From assembly GCA_021732485.1 (NCBI GenBank), contig JAKFUV010000002.1, positions 124,001 to 188,000 of the forward strand: 64,000 bases of DNA, in the 5' to 3' direction. This document shows positions 8,559 through 17,562 of this stretch, piece by piece (position 1 is the stretch's first letter; every line of letters begins with the position of its first letter). The notes beneath the pieces were generated by a model. It was not told the DNA's origin, did not search any database, and saw only the letters and a list, made by a program, of their open reading frames with translations. The translations under genes were made by a program, and so were the position numbers. This DNA comes from Hyphomicrobium sp. Its GTDB lineage: Bacteria > Pseudomonadota > Alphaproteobacteria > Rhizobiales > Hyphomicrobiaceae.

Positions 8559-9158
8559 ATGTATAAACTGGTCGGCAGCCCGAAGACGCGCGCGTTCCGG
8601 GTGTTGTGGATGCTGGAAGAGCTCGGCCTCGCGTATACGGTGGTGCCGACCGCGCCCCGTGATCCATCACTTGTCGCGCTCAATCCATCGGGCAAGGTGC
8701 CCATTCTGATCGATGGCGAGGATGCGATCATCGACTCGGTCGCGATCTGTCAGTACCTCGCCGACAAGCATGGCCGCTTTACAAGTCCGGCCGGCACGAT
8801 CAAGCGCGCCCAGCAAGACAGCTTCACCCAGTTTGCAACCGATGATGTTGAAAGCTGCCTCTGGACCACGGCCAAACACACGTTCGTTTTGCCGAAGGAG
8901 CTTCGAACGGAAGACGTGCAAAAAGCCTGCCGCTATGATTTCGATCGCGCAATGTCAGCGCTGTCGCAACGGCTCGGCGACAACGATTACGTCATGGGCG
9001 ACGCGTTCACCGTGCCGGATCTACTGCTCGGTCACTGTGGCGGCTGGGCGCGAAGCATCGGCTGGCCGCTGCCCGAGGGAAATGTCACGGCTTATTTCGA
9101 TCGCGTCCGCTCGCGACCGGCTTACGTCAAGGCCAAGGCCATCCGCGAGGCCGCTTGA
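8559..9158 (+). CDS. Glutathione S-transferase family protein
   Basis: A 199-residue protein. The N-terminal thioredoxin-like domain (MYKLVGSPKTRAFRVLWMLEE, NPSGKVPILID, the GSH-binding DSVAICQYL) is followed by a helical C-terminal domain with the DNDYVMGDAFTVPDLLL N-capping motif. The ATG at 8559 begins the conserved beta strand; the 26-residue upstream extension is Arg-rich and improbable. Substrate unknown. It follows chlorite dismutase by about 120 bp, which may reflect a shared oxidative or electrophile stress context but is not proof of an operon. Confidence 0.9.
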   Translation: MYKLVGSPKTRAFRVLWMLEELGLAYTVVPTAPRDPSLVALNPSGKVPILIDGEDAIIDSVAICQYLADKHGRFTSPAGTIKRAQQDSFTQFATDDVESCLWTTAKHTFVLPKELRTEDVQKACRYDFDRAMSALSQRLGDNDYVMGDAFTVPDLLLGHCGGWARSIGWPLPEGNVTAYFDRVRSRPAYVKAKAIREAA

Positions 9159-9187
9159 TGGTCATGCAACCGCGTGCGCCATAACGA

Positions 9188-12100
9188 TCATTCAGCAGCA
9201 AGCGCCAGCCGCGCTGGAATTTTGTCGTGGTCTGCCGCCGGAACTGCGCTCGGTGTATCCTTTCGGATACGGAACCACGCCGCATAGAGCGCCGGCAAAA
9301 ATACCAGCGTCAACACGGTCGCGACCAGCAGACCGCCCATCATGCTCAACGCCATTGGTCCCCAAAATACGCTGCGGCTGAGCGGGATCATCGCCAGAAT
9401 GGCAGCCAGCGCGGTGAGAATGACCGGCCGCGCACGGCGCACCGTGCTTTCGACGATCGCATCCCATGGTGCTCGGCCAGCCGCTAGATCGTGATCGATC
9501 TGATCAACCAGAATGACGGTGTTACGCATGATCATTCCGGCAAGCGCGATGACGCCCAGAATAGCGACAAATCCGAATGGCGCATTGAAGGCCAGCAAAG
9601 CCGCGACTGCGCCAATCAAGCCGAGCGGCGCCGTTAAAAACACCAGAAATAATTTGGAAAAATTCTGCAGCTGAAACATCAGCAGCGTCAGCATCACCAT
9701 CAGCATGGCGGGAAAAATGGCTGCCAGCGCGACGTTGGCCTTGGCGCTTTCTTCGATGGCGCCACCAGTGTCGATCCGATATCCGGCAGGTAGCGACGCC
9801 TTGAGTGCTTCGAGCTTCGGCAGGATTTGACTGGTGACGGTCGGCGCTTGATACCCAGGGGCGACGTCGCTTCGAACCGTCAGCACCAATTCGCGGTTGC
9901 GCCGCCAAAGGATCGGTTCTTCGAAGCCGTACTCGATGGTTGCGACTTGGCTGATCGGAACGGGGCGCCCCTTGCTCGTCAAAATGGTGAGGTCACGCAA
10001 GCCTGCGAGATTGAAACGCTCGGCGGGCGTGGCGCGAGCAACCACGTCGACAATTTCGGTACCCTCGCGGTACTCGGAGATTTTGACGCCCGAGAGCTGA
10101 AATTGCAGCGCGTCGGAGATGTCCTGTTGATTGAGCCCAAGCGCCCGCACGCGGTTTTGATCAACCTTCAGGGCGATATGCTTGACCTGCTCGTTCCAAT
10201 CGAACTGAACATCGACGGTGTGGGGATTGTCGCGCATGATGGCACGCACATCGCCGGCGATCTCGCGGACTTTTGTGAGGTCGGTTCCGACCACGCGAAA
10301 TTGCACCGGGAAACCGACAGGCGGGCCAAAGTTCAACCGGTCAATGCGGACGCGCGCCTCCGGTACAGCGCCGTCGGCAACAGCCTTCTCAAGTTTTGCC
10401 TTGAGCCGTTCGCGCGCTTCGGCGTCTTTGGTCATGATAACGGTGAGCGCGAAGCTTTCGTTGGGCAGAACCGGGTTCAAAGCGAGGAAGAAGCGCGGGC
10501 TTCCCTGGCCGACGTAGGTCGAGAAATAGGCAACGTCAGGATCGCCAACAAGAAGCGCCTCAGACTTTTTTGCCGCCGTATCCGTTGCGCCGATCGAGCT
10601 TCCTTCGGGCATGCGCGTTTCGATGAAGAGTTCCGGACGCGACGATGTGGGAAAAAACTGCTGCTGCACGAAAGCCATGCCGGCCCCTGCGGCCAGCAGC
10701 GCTGCAAGCGTGGCGGCGATCACAAGCCAGCGGTGGCGCAGCGACCAGTTGATGACGGCGCGCAACGCCCGGTAGCTCCGCGTCTCATGCGCGTCATCGT
10801 GCGCACCCGATGCCATGCTTCGTGGCAAAAGCTTGATGCCGAGGTAAGGCGTAAAAACAACGGCGACGACCCACGATACCATCAGCGACAAGCCAACGAC
10901 CGTGAAGATGTTCCCGGCGTACTCTCCTGCGGTCGATTTGGCGAAGCCGACCGGCAAGAAACCTGCCGCCGTCACAAGTGTTCCAGTCAGCATCGGAAAT
11001 GCCGTCGATTCCCAGGTGTAAGTGGCGGCTTTCAAGCGATCGACACCTTGCTCGATCTTCACCATCATCATTTCAATGGCGATGATGGCGTCGTCCACCA
11101 AAAGCCCAAGTGCGATAATGAGTGCGCCCAGTGTGATGCGGTCGAGGTTCATGCCGAGCGCATACATGACGACGAAAACGATGGCCAACACCAGCGGCAC
11201 GGCGAGGGCGACAACAATGCCGGCGCGCCATCCGAGTGAAAGAAAACTCACTGCCAGAACGATGACGAGCGCTTCGACGAACGACCGCGTGAATTCGCCG
11301 ACGCTTTCCTCCACGACGCGCGGCTGATCGGAAATTTGTTCGATTTTGACGCCGCTTGGAATGTTCGCCCGCTCAAGGTCGATAGCGGCTTTGAGGGTTT
11401 CGCCAAGTCGCAGAACGTTGGCGTTATCGGCCATGGCGACAGCCAAGCCGACCGCCGGCGCTTGATTGTGCCGCACGAGAAAAGTCGGCGGATCTTCATA
11501 GCCGCGTTTCACATCCGCGATGTCGCCGAGGCGAAAGACCCGGTCGTTGGCTTCGATGGCCACATCGCCGATCGCTTTGTCGGCATCGAAGGCGCCGGTG
11601 ACGCGGACGATGACACGATCGGCACCGGTTTCGACAGTGCCCGCCGCTACAACCGCATTCTGCCGGCGTATCGCATCGAAAATCTGCTGCGGTGTGATGC
11701 CTAGACTGGTCAATTTGGTGGTATCAAATTCGATGTGAACGCGTTCGTCCAAGGTGCCCGAAAGCGCGATCTTGCTCACGTCTGGAACGCGCAGCAACGC
11801 CTTGCGGAGACGTTCGGCATATTGTTTGAGTTCGGCCCGAGATACGCCGTCGCCGGACAGCATGTAGATGGCGGCAAAGACATCGCCATACTCGTCATTG
11901 AAAAACGGGCCTTGCACGCCATCGGGTAGCTCAGCGCGGCTATCGGTCAGTTTTTTACGGACCTGGTACCACGTATCCGCGACAGCCGAACCGCGCATGT
12001 AATCCTTGAGCTGCACTTGAAGGACGCTAACGCCGGGACGCGAATAGGTTTTCACATAGTCGAGACTGGAGAATTCCTGCAGTCGCTTCTCAAGAGGATC

Positions 12101-12301
12101 GGCAACCAATTCCTGCATCTGCTCAGCGGTCGCGCCGGGCCATGCGACCTGCACGACCATCGTCTTGATCGTGAAGCTCGGGTCCTCAGCGCGGCCCAGA
12201 TTGAGGTAGGCGTAAGCGCCCGACAGCGACACGGCAATGATCATGAACAGCACGACGGCTTGGTGCTTCACCGACCATTCAGAGAGATTGATACCGCTCA
12301 T
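9188..12301 (-). CDS. RND efflux pump inner-membrane permease (AcrB-like, HAE1 group)
   Basis: A 1037-residue permease with the duplicated RND architecture: an N-terminal membrane helix (VKHQAVVLFMIIAVSLSGAY), a large periplasmic loop, helices 2-6 with the proton-relay region GLLVDDAIIAIEMMM, then the second half starting near RHRWLVIAATLAALL. Full length and no frameshift. It uses proton motive force to export hydrophobic compounds, working as a trimer with the adaptor encoded 4 bp upstream. No outer-membrane TolC-type gene is present, so a TolC encoded elsewhere is implied. Regulation is probably by the divergent TetR protein. Confidence 0.95.
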   Translation of the reverse strand: MSGINLSEWSVKHQAVVLFMIIAVSLSGAYAYLNLGRAEDPSFTIKTMVVQVAWPGATAEQMQELVADPLEKRLQEFSSLDYVKTYSRPGVSVLQVQLKDYMRGSAVADTWYQVRKKLTDSRAELPDGVQGPFFNDEYGDVFAAIYMLSGDGVSRAELKQYAERLRKALLRVPDVSKIALSGTLDERVHIEFDTTKLTSLGITPQQIFDAIRRQNAVVAAGTVETGADRVIVRVTGAFDADKAIGDVAIEANDRVFRLGDIADVKRGYEDPPTFLVRHNQAPAVGLAVAMADNANVLRLGETLKAAIDLERANIPSGVKIEQISDQPRVVEESVGEFTRSFVEALVIVLAVSFLSLGWRAGIVVALAVPLVLAIVFVVMYALGMNLDRITLGALIIALGLLVDDAIIAIEMMMVKIEQGVDRLKAATYTWESTAFPMLTGTLVTAAGFLPVGFAKSTAGEYAGNIFTVVGLSLMVSWVVAVVFTPYLGIKLLPRSMASGAHDDAHETRSYRALRAVINWSLRHRWLVIAATLAALLAAGAGMAFVQQQFFPTSSRPELFIETRMPEGSSIGATDTAAKKSEALLVGDPDVAYFSTYVGQGSPRFFLALNPVLPNESFALTVIMTKDAEARERLKAKLEKAVADGAVPEARVRIDRLNFGPPVGFPVQFRVVGTDLTKVREIAGDVRAIMRDNPHTVDVQFDWNEQVKHIALKVDQNRVRALGLNQQDISDALQFQLSGVKISEYREGTEIVDVVARATPAERFNLAGLRDLTILTSKGRPVPISQVATIEYGFEEPILWRRNRELVLTVRSDVAPGYQAPTVTSQILPKLEALKASLPAGYRIDTGGAIEESAKANVALAAIFPAMLMVMLTLLMFQLQNFSKLFLVFLTAPLGLIGAVAALLAFNAPFGFVAILGVIALAGMIMRNTVILVDQIDHDLAAGRAPWDAIVESTVRRARPVILTALAAILAMIPLSRSVFWGPMALSMMGGLLVATVLTLVFLPALYAAWFRIRKDTPSAVPAADHDKIPARLALAAE

Positions 12302-12305
12302 GGGT

Positions 12306-13493
12306 TCACCTCACACGGCGATGATCGTCGCCGGCGACTGAAAGTGCAGCGCCTTCGACAATCTTCACTTTCGCGGCTTCGTCGAGCATATGAACGCCGA
12401 GCGTCACGACGCGTTCGCCCGGATGCAATCCTGCGGCGATGATGGCTGCATCTTGCGTAAAACTGCCGATGACGACGGGCCGCCGCGAAACGTGTTCGCC
12501 GCTCGCGTCGACGACCCAGACCATTGCGCCCTTGGCATCATTCATCACCGCGCTGAGCGGTAATTGCGCGAGCTTTGCGGTTTCGCTGCGCGTCAGAATC
12601 ACAGTGGCGGATTTGCCGAGGCGCACATTGTCATCGGCGTTGAGCAGCGAGAAGCGCACATCGAAGGTTCGCGACACACGATCCGCCTCGGCTGAAATTT
12701 CGCGCAACTTGATGTCGTAGTGCTTGGTCGTGTCGCCCCAAAGCTCCGCCAAAGCGGTGGCACGTTCGATGTCGCCGAGGCTTTGCTCAGGCACCGCGAC
12801 GACGACGTCCAATGCATCCAGCCGGGCGACCCGCGCCATCGCTTGACCAGCAGCGACGACTTGCCCGGCTTCAACGGGAAGCGCTGATACGATGCCATCG
12901 CGATCGGCTTTCAGTTCGGTGTAGGCAGTCTGATTGCGTTGCGTATCGAGCGTGCGCATGGCGCGGTCGACGCGGGCGCGTGCTTCATCTGCGGCCGCAA
13001 TTCGGCTGTCAAGCGCGGCTTCTGCGACCCAGCCTTTGTCTTTCAGTTCACGAAATCGCTTCTCGGCCGCGACCGCCTGATTGCGGCTCGAAAGTGCGGC
13101 GTTGAGTTCCGCTTGCTGGGCTTCGACGTTCAATTTGAAGTCGGTGGCGTCGAGCAGCGCTAGGATATCGCCGGCCTTGACCTCGTCGCCAACGTTGACG
13201 CGCCGCTCAATCACTTTGCCGGCGACGCGAAATCCGAGGTCGCTTTCATAGCGGGCACGCACGATCCCGGTATAGCGGCGCTGCTCGATCGACTGCGCCA
13301 AGGCCACGGTCACAACGCGCACGGGAAGCGGCTGCGCTTCGTGCTTGGCTTCGTCTTTCTGACACGCCTGCAAAACGAAAAGCAGCGTCGGAGCGATTAA
13401 AAACCAGACAAACGACAGTCTTACGCGCTTGTTTTGCCCAAGGCCATCAGCGCTACCGTCTGCTCCAGTCGACTTCGACATTGCTCTTAACAT
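12306..13493 (-). CDS. RND efflux periplasmic adaptor (membrane fusion protein)
   Basis: About 395 residues. The hydrophobic leader LSFVWFLIAPTLLFVLQAC ends in Cys and may be a weak lipobox. It is followed by the barrel-sandwich hybrid domain (RYESDLGFRVAGKVIERRVNVGDEVKAGDILALLD), a coiled-coil hairpin (about residues 105-175, many Ala/Glu/Arg), the second half-lipoyl (ELKADRDGIVSALPVEAGQVV) and a beta-barrel. The ATG at 13493 has GGAG seven bases upstream; a TTG at 13505 is less likely. It couples the permease to an outer-membrane channel. The start lies just inside the divergent promoter region with the palindromic operator. Confidence 0.93.
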   Translation of the reverse strand: MLRAMSKSTGADGSADGLGQNKRVRLSFVWFLIAPTLLFVLQACQKDEAKHEAQPLPVRVVTVALAQSIEQRRYTGIVRARYESDLGFRVAGKVIERRVNVGDEVKAGDILALLDATDFKLNVEAQQAELNAALSSRNQAVAAEKRFRELKDKGWVAEAALDSRIAAADEARARVDRAMRTLDTQRNQTAYTELKADRDGIVSALPVEAGQVVAAGQAMARVARLDALDVVVAVPEQSLGDIERATALAELWGDTTKHYDIKLREISAEADRVSRTFDVRFSLLNADDNVRLGKSATVILTRSETAKLAQLPLSAVMNDAKGAMVWVVDASGEHVSRRPVVIGSFTQDAAIIAAGLHPGERVVTLGVHMLDEAAKVKIVEGAALSVAGDDHRRVR

Positions 13494-13510
13494 TGTCGTC
13501 TCCAACCCCT

Positions 13511-13548
13511 AAGTAAGCGACGCTAACATATGTTAGTGACGCTTACTT
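13511..13548. promoter_or_regulatory. 38-bp palindromic operator between the RND adaptor and tetR
   Basis: Half-site AAGTAAGCGACGCTAACAT (13511-13529) is followed directly by ATGTTAGTGACGCTTACTT (13530-13548), its reverse complement with two mismatches. The site lies in the divergent promoter region 17 bp from the adaptor start and about 58 bp from the tetR start, the classic position for a TetR-family repressor that controls both an efflux operon and itself. Confidence 0.8.
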
Positions 13549-13606
13549 GGCAAGTATTAACGACGCCGACTTTCTCGGAAGTGTGAAAAAGGGCATAACG
13601 ACCGCC

Positions 13607-14242
13607 ATGACCAAGGCGACACCTGAGCCAGCATCCAATAAGGGCGCATACCATCACGGTGAGTTGCGCGAAGCGTTGGTTCGTGCGACGCGGCAGCTTG
13701 TGGTCGAGCGCGGCGCCGAGAATTTCACGTTGGCCGATGCCTGCCGCCTAGCCGGCGTGACGACCGCAGCGCCCTACCGGCATTTTCGCGACAAGCAGGA
13801 AATTCTCGAAGAGCTCGTCGCCCGTGGCTTCGATGACATGTCGGAGCGATCGAGGGTCGCCGTCGAGTCGCACGGCGAAGGCACGATCGAAGGCATTCGC
13901 GCCATGGGCCAAGCCTATGTCCAGTTCGCTGTCGACGAAACGGCGATGTTCCGGCTGATGTTTGGACAAAATCCGGCGCTGAAAAAGGCCGCCGACGTGG
14001 TCGCTCGCGGCCAATCGTGCTTTGCCAATGTGATCAATCAGGTGGCGCTTTACTGTCAACGTGAGGGCATTCAAGCCAACGCGCCTGAGATTGCAGTGGA
14101 ACTGTGGACGTTCGTTCACGGTGCCGCGTCGCTGCTGATTGACGAAGACTATGAAAAAGTCGCGCCGGGTCTCGACGTGCAGCGGCTCATCGAGAATGTC
14201 ACGCCGCGACTGCTGCGCGTGGCCACGACACGCGACCCGTGA
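13607..14242 (+). CDS. TetR/AcrR family transcriptional regulator of the RND pump
   Basis: A 211-residue protein. The N-terminal helix-turn-helix (REALVRATRQLVVERGAENFTLADACRLAGVTTAAPYRHFRDKQEILEEL is split here into its two blocks: residues about 20-45 and AGVTTAAPYRHF) is typical of TetR. The C-terminal ligand domain has the MFRLMFG and LWTFVHGAASLL features of the WHG-type TetR group. The ATG at 13607 was chosen because the upstream in-frame extension starts inside the operator. It is divergent from the RND operon and probably a repressor released by pump substrates. Confidence 0.9.
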   Translation: MTKATPEPASNKGAYHHGELREALVRATRQLVVERGAENFTLADACRLAGVTTAAPYRHFRDKQEILEELVARGFDDMSERSRVAVESHGEGTIEGIRAMGQAYVQFAVDETAMFRLMFGQNPALKKAADVVARGQSCFANVINQVALYCQREGIQANAPEIAVELWTFVHGAASLLIDEDYEKVAPGLDVQRLIENVTPRLLRVATTRDP

Positions 14243-14418
14243 GGCGCGCCTGACGTTGAACGAGGCAACCTTCGTTCTGCCCTCCGAGATCAGCCGCAGT
14301 CGCGACGCAGTTGCTCGCTTTATTCAACGGCAAATTGGGTGATGCAAGAAAAGCAATTAGGTAGTCAACGTCCACCGGCTGAGGGAATTGAGCGGCAGCC
14401 ATCGGATTGGAATTTGCG

Positions 14419-15141
14419 TCAGATATTCGCAAACGCTTGATGCGCCGTTTCGAGTAAAATTCTGACGCCGACAGCACAGGTGAAAATGCCGATGATAGCC
14501 TGCAAGGCGCGGTTGGCAAATGTTAGGGAACGCGCGGTTAGCGTAATCGGTGCAGCAATGACCGCGCTCAACAAAGCCATTCCGGCGGCTGTGCCGATGC
14601 CGAACGTCAAAATATAAATAATGCCCCACCACGGGGAATCGAGTGTCGCGGCGGTCAGTACCACAAGGGCTGCTGATCCTGCCATGCCATGAACGAGGCC
14701 GACGACCAACGTTCGCCACGGCACGCCGTCATCGTGGACGTGCGCATGTTGGCTTGCCCCATGCTCATCGCGGTCGGCGCGATGACTATGTGCGTGAAAA
14801 TGCGTCGAACCGGAGCCTTGGTGCTGGTGACTGTGAAAATGCACTCGGTCGCGCCACAATTTATAGAGCACGTGCGCGCCGAGCCCGATCAGCATCACGC
14901 CGACTGCAAACTCGAGTTGGCTTGCCAGGTTGTCGGGCATCGACGTTCGCAGGATGATGCACGTTCCGCCGACAAGAAGCAGGGTCATCGTGTGGCCGAT
15001 TCCCCAGAACAGGCCATGACGCGAGATTGATCTGACGCCGGCCTTGCTGCTAGCGATAGAACTCACAGCAGCGACGTGATCGATTTCGGTTGCGTGTTGC
15101 ATGCCGATTAGGAAGCCAAGTCCTAAGGTTGAAAACACCAT
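14419..15141 (-). CDS. Nickel permease (NicO/UreH-like), His-rich loop
   Basis: A 240-residue membrane protein with about six helices. The first helix holds GMQHATEIDHVAAV, matching the HX4DH nickel/cobalt signature, and a second conserved helix has GLVHGMAGSAAL. Between them a cytoplasmic or periplasmic loop (about residues 100-140) is very rich in His (HFHSHQHQ, HFHAHSH). Ribosome site AGGAGA lies seven bases before the ATG, 39 bp after hypB. It probably imports Ni2+ for hydrogenase maturation and is the last gene of the hydrogenase/hyp operon. Confidence 0.85.
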   Translation of the reverse strand: MVFSTLGLGFLIGMQHATEIDHVAAVSSIASSKAGVRSISRHGLFWGIGHTMTLLLVGGTCIILRTSMPDNLASQLEFAVGVMLIGLGAHVLYKLWRDRVHFHSHQHQGSGSTHFHAHSHRADRDEHGASQHAHVHDDGVPWRTLVVGLVHGMAGSAALVVLTAATLDSPWWGIIYILTFGIGTAAGMALLSAVIAAPITLTARSLTFANRALQAIIGIFTCAVGVRILLETAHQAFANI

Positions 15142-15180
15142 CGACCGTCTCCTAAAAGCGTCGTGAGCGACCTTAAAAAA

Positions 15181-16089
15181 CTAAACGTTCACTGACGTCA
15201 GTGCGCGGCTCAACCACGCGTACCATTCATCCATTCCAGCTCCTGTCTTCGCCGATACTTGGATGATCTCTACGTCTGGATTGACGTTGCGCGCGCTTGC
15301 GATCGCTTTGGCGACGTTAAAATCCAGATGCGGCAGCAGATCGACTTTATTCAAAAGCAGCAGGCTGCTGGCGCGGAACATGTGGGGATATTTCTCCGGC
15401 TTGTCCTCACCTTCTGTCACAGACAATATTGCGACTTTGGCGCGTTCACCGAGATCGAACAGCGCCGGGCAAACGAGATTGCCGACGTTTTCCACCATGA
15501 CGACAGATCCAGGCTTCGGCTTCAATTCGTCGAGCCCGCGTTGAATCATGTCAGCTTCGAGGTGGCAGCCGGTGCCGGTGTTGACCTGGATCGCTTGCGC
15601 GCCGGCTGCAGCGATCCGCTCGCCATCGTTCGCCGTTGCCTGATCGCCTTCGATCACCGCGATCGAGAGGTGGCCTTTGAGATCGCGAATGGTGCGCTCG
15701 AGAAGGGACGTCTTGCCTGAGCCGGGTGAGCTGACGAGGTTCAGCATCAAAACCTCGCGGCCTGCTAGCCACGCCCGGTTGCGAGCCGCCAACACATCGT
15801 TCTTTTGCAGAATTGATTGCTGGAGATCAACAACACCGTGTCTGTGGCCATCGTCATGGCGATGACCGTGCCCACCGTCGTGCGAATGATTATGGTCGCC
15901 GCCATGGTGATGATCATGCGGGTGCCCGTGCGAATGAACATGATCTCGTGCGTGGTCATGAATATGACCGGCGTCGTGAAGGTGCCCTACGATATTTCGC
16001 CACAACTCGCTGACCTTGCCGGTCTTGATATTGGTGATCGTTGTCTTCGCATCGTCCGAGCATCCGCAATCGACACACATGAGCTTCAT
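15181..16089 (-). CDS. hypB: HypB, GTPase for nickel insertion
   Basis: A 302-residue protein. The N-terminal MCVDCGCSD corresponds to the high-affinity nickel CxxCGC motif. A His-rich segment with more than 20 His residues (about residues 36-85) is a likely nickel store. The GTPase domain has the P-loop SSPGSGKTS (about residues 120-128), EGDQATANDG and NKVDLLPH. With HypA it loads Ni into the large subunit after the Fe(CN)2CO group is inserted. It lies 20 bp after hypA. Confidence 0.97.
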   Translation of the reverse strand: MKLMCVDCGCSDDAKTTITNIKTGKVSELWRNIVGHLHDAGHIHDHARDHVHSHGHPHDHHHGGDHNHSHDGGHGHRHDDGHRHGVVDLQQSILQKNDVLAARNRAWLAGREVLMLNLVSSPGSGKTSLLERTIRDLKGHLSIAVIEGDQATANDGERIAAAGAQAIQVNTGTGCHLEADMIQRGLDELKPKPGSVVMVENVGNLVCPALFDLGERAKVAILSVTEGEDKPEKYPHMFRASSLLLLNKVDLLPHLDFNVAKAIASARNVNPDVEIIQVSAKTGAGMDEWYAWLSRALTSVNV

Positions 16090-16109
16090 CCTTTTCTAGA
16101 TCACCGGCT

Positions 16110-16493
16110 TTAATAGTTCACCGGTGAGCAGGCCGTCGCCGGTGCTTTGCTCTCGACCGGCGCGGTGTCAAATTCGAATTCACGAACTTTCAATTCTTCG
16201 CCGGTGACCCGTTCGATGTCGCGGCACCCGCAGGCACACGGTGTGAACAGCGTGGGCGTTGGAAAATCGGCGTGGCACTGGCGACAATGCCCCACCCCGT
16301 CAATATCGCGGATGTCGAGGCGGGCGCCTTGAAGGCACGTCCCTTCGCTGACGATATCGAACGAGAATCGGATAGCGTCGCTCATCACGCCGGACAAGCG
16401 TCCAACATCGAGCGCGACGCGCGTGACTTTACGACCCGCTGCGTACTCAGCAACGATGGCGACGATGTTGCGCGTGATGCCGAGTTCATGCAT
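16110..16493 (-). CDS. hypA: HypA, nickel metallochaperone
   Basis: A 127-residue protein starting MHELGITRNIV, which carries the nickel ligand His2 (MHE motif). The zinc site is CRQC with CACGC. The start was placed at MHEL rather than further upstream because His2 directly after Met is essential in the family. One base separates its ATG from the hypE stop, indicating translational coupling. It works with HypB. Confidence 0.96.
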   Translation of the reverse strand: MHELGITRNIVAIVAEYAAGRKVTRVALDVGRLSGVMSDAIRFSFDIVSEGTCLQGARLDIRDIDGVGHCRQCHADFPTPTLFTPCACGCRDIERVTGEELKVREFEFDTAPVESKAPATACSPVNY

Positions 16494-16494
16494 G

Positions 16495-17562
16495 TCAGCA
16501 AATCCTCGGCAGTTGTTCGCCAACCAGCATGTCGACGATGCGCGTGCCGCCGAAAACAGTTCTCATGGTCACGCGGCCCGGCAGCCCGGAGCGGATTTGG
16601 CCGATGGCAACTGCACCGTGGCCATAGGGATGTGCCCGCATCGCGGCGAGTGCCCGATCAGCCTCCGCCGCTGGAACAATCGCAACGATCTTGCCTTCGT
16701 TCGCTAGGTAAAGTGGATCGAGGCCCAGGATTTCACAGAATCCTTTGACCTCAGTTCTGATCGGCGTCGCGGTCTCGTCGATCTCAATTGCGACCTGCGA
16801 CCCATGTGCGAATTCATTGAGCACGGTCGCGATGCCGCCGCGCGTCGCATCGCGAATGGTGCGCGTGCTCGGGGCGGCCGTGAGCAAGGCGTCGATTAAA
16901 CCATTGAGCGGCGCGCAGTCGCTTTCAATCGGGCTGTCGAGTGCCATATCTCCGCGTGCGCCGAGGATGGCCGCGCCGTGATCGCCGAGCACGCCGTTGA
17001 CAAGCACGATGTCACCAGCGCAGCAGCGGTCAACGCTCATCGCACATTGCGGACGAATGACGCCAATGCCAGTGGTTGTCAGAAAAACCTTATCACACGC
17101 GCCCTTTTGCACGACCTTGGTGTCGCCGGTGACGATTTTAACACCGGCTTCGCGGGCTGTTTCGGCCATCGATTGAGCGATGCGGCGGAGAAGACTAAGT
17201 TCGACACCTTCTTCGATGATCGCAGCGCACGAGAGATACAGCGGCCTTGCGCCGCCAACGGCCAGATCGTTGACGGTGCCGCAGACGGCGAGCTTGCCGA
17301 TGTCGCCACCGGGAAAGAAGAGCGGGTCAACAACGAAGCTATCTGTCGTGAAAGCGAGCCTGTCCCCGTGTTTTGCAAGTGAGGCGAGGTCGATCCGCGC
17401 TTGATCTTCGAGCGGCGCCAGCAAGCCATTGTCGAATGCCGACACGAAGACGTCGTCGATAAGATCCTTCATCGCCTTTCCGCCGCCGCCGTGGGCCATC
17501 GTGACCTTGGCGACATGCACTTGCCCGATCGTACGCCGACGCGGCAGGGGCACGATATTCAT
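16495..17562 (-). CDS. hypE: HypE, carbamoyl dehydratase
   Basis: A 355-residue protein with the ATP-grasp-like PurM/AIR synthase fold (MAHGGGGKAMKDLI near the N-terminus) and the diagnostic C-terminus PRIC, whose Cys accepts the carbamoyl group from HypF and is dehydrated to thiocyanate. The start overlaps the hypD stop (ATGA). It supplies cyanide ligands for the active-site iron together with HypC and HypD. Confidence 0.97.
   Translation of the reverse strand: MNIVPLPRRRTIGQVHVAKVTMAHGGGGKAMKDLIDDVFVSAFDNGLLAPLEDQARIDLASLAKHGDRLAFTTDSFVVDPLFFPGGDIGKLAVCGTVNDLAVGGARPLYLSCAAIIEEGVELSLLRRIAQSMAETAREAGVKIVTGDTKVVQKGACDKVFLTTTGIGVIRPQCAMSVDRCCAGDIVLVNGVLGDHGAAILGARGDMALDSPIESDCAPLNGLIDALLTAAPSTRTIRDATRGGIATVLNEFAHGSQVAIEIDETATPIRTEVKGFCEILGLDPLYLANEGKIVAIVPAAEADRALAAMRAHPYGHGAVAIGQIRSGLPGRVTMRTVFGGTRIVDMLVGEQLPRIC

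Noticed and set aside
9827..11239. A 470-codon open frame on the plus strand
   Set aside because: It lies antisense within the RND permease gene, whose protein is clearly conserved; the antisense product is low-complexity and without any motif.
15765..16113. Met/Thr-rich frames opposite the His-rich part of hypB
   Set aside because: They arise from the repetitive CAT/CAC codons of the HypB His tract read on the other strand or out of frame.
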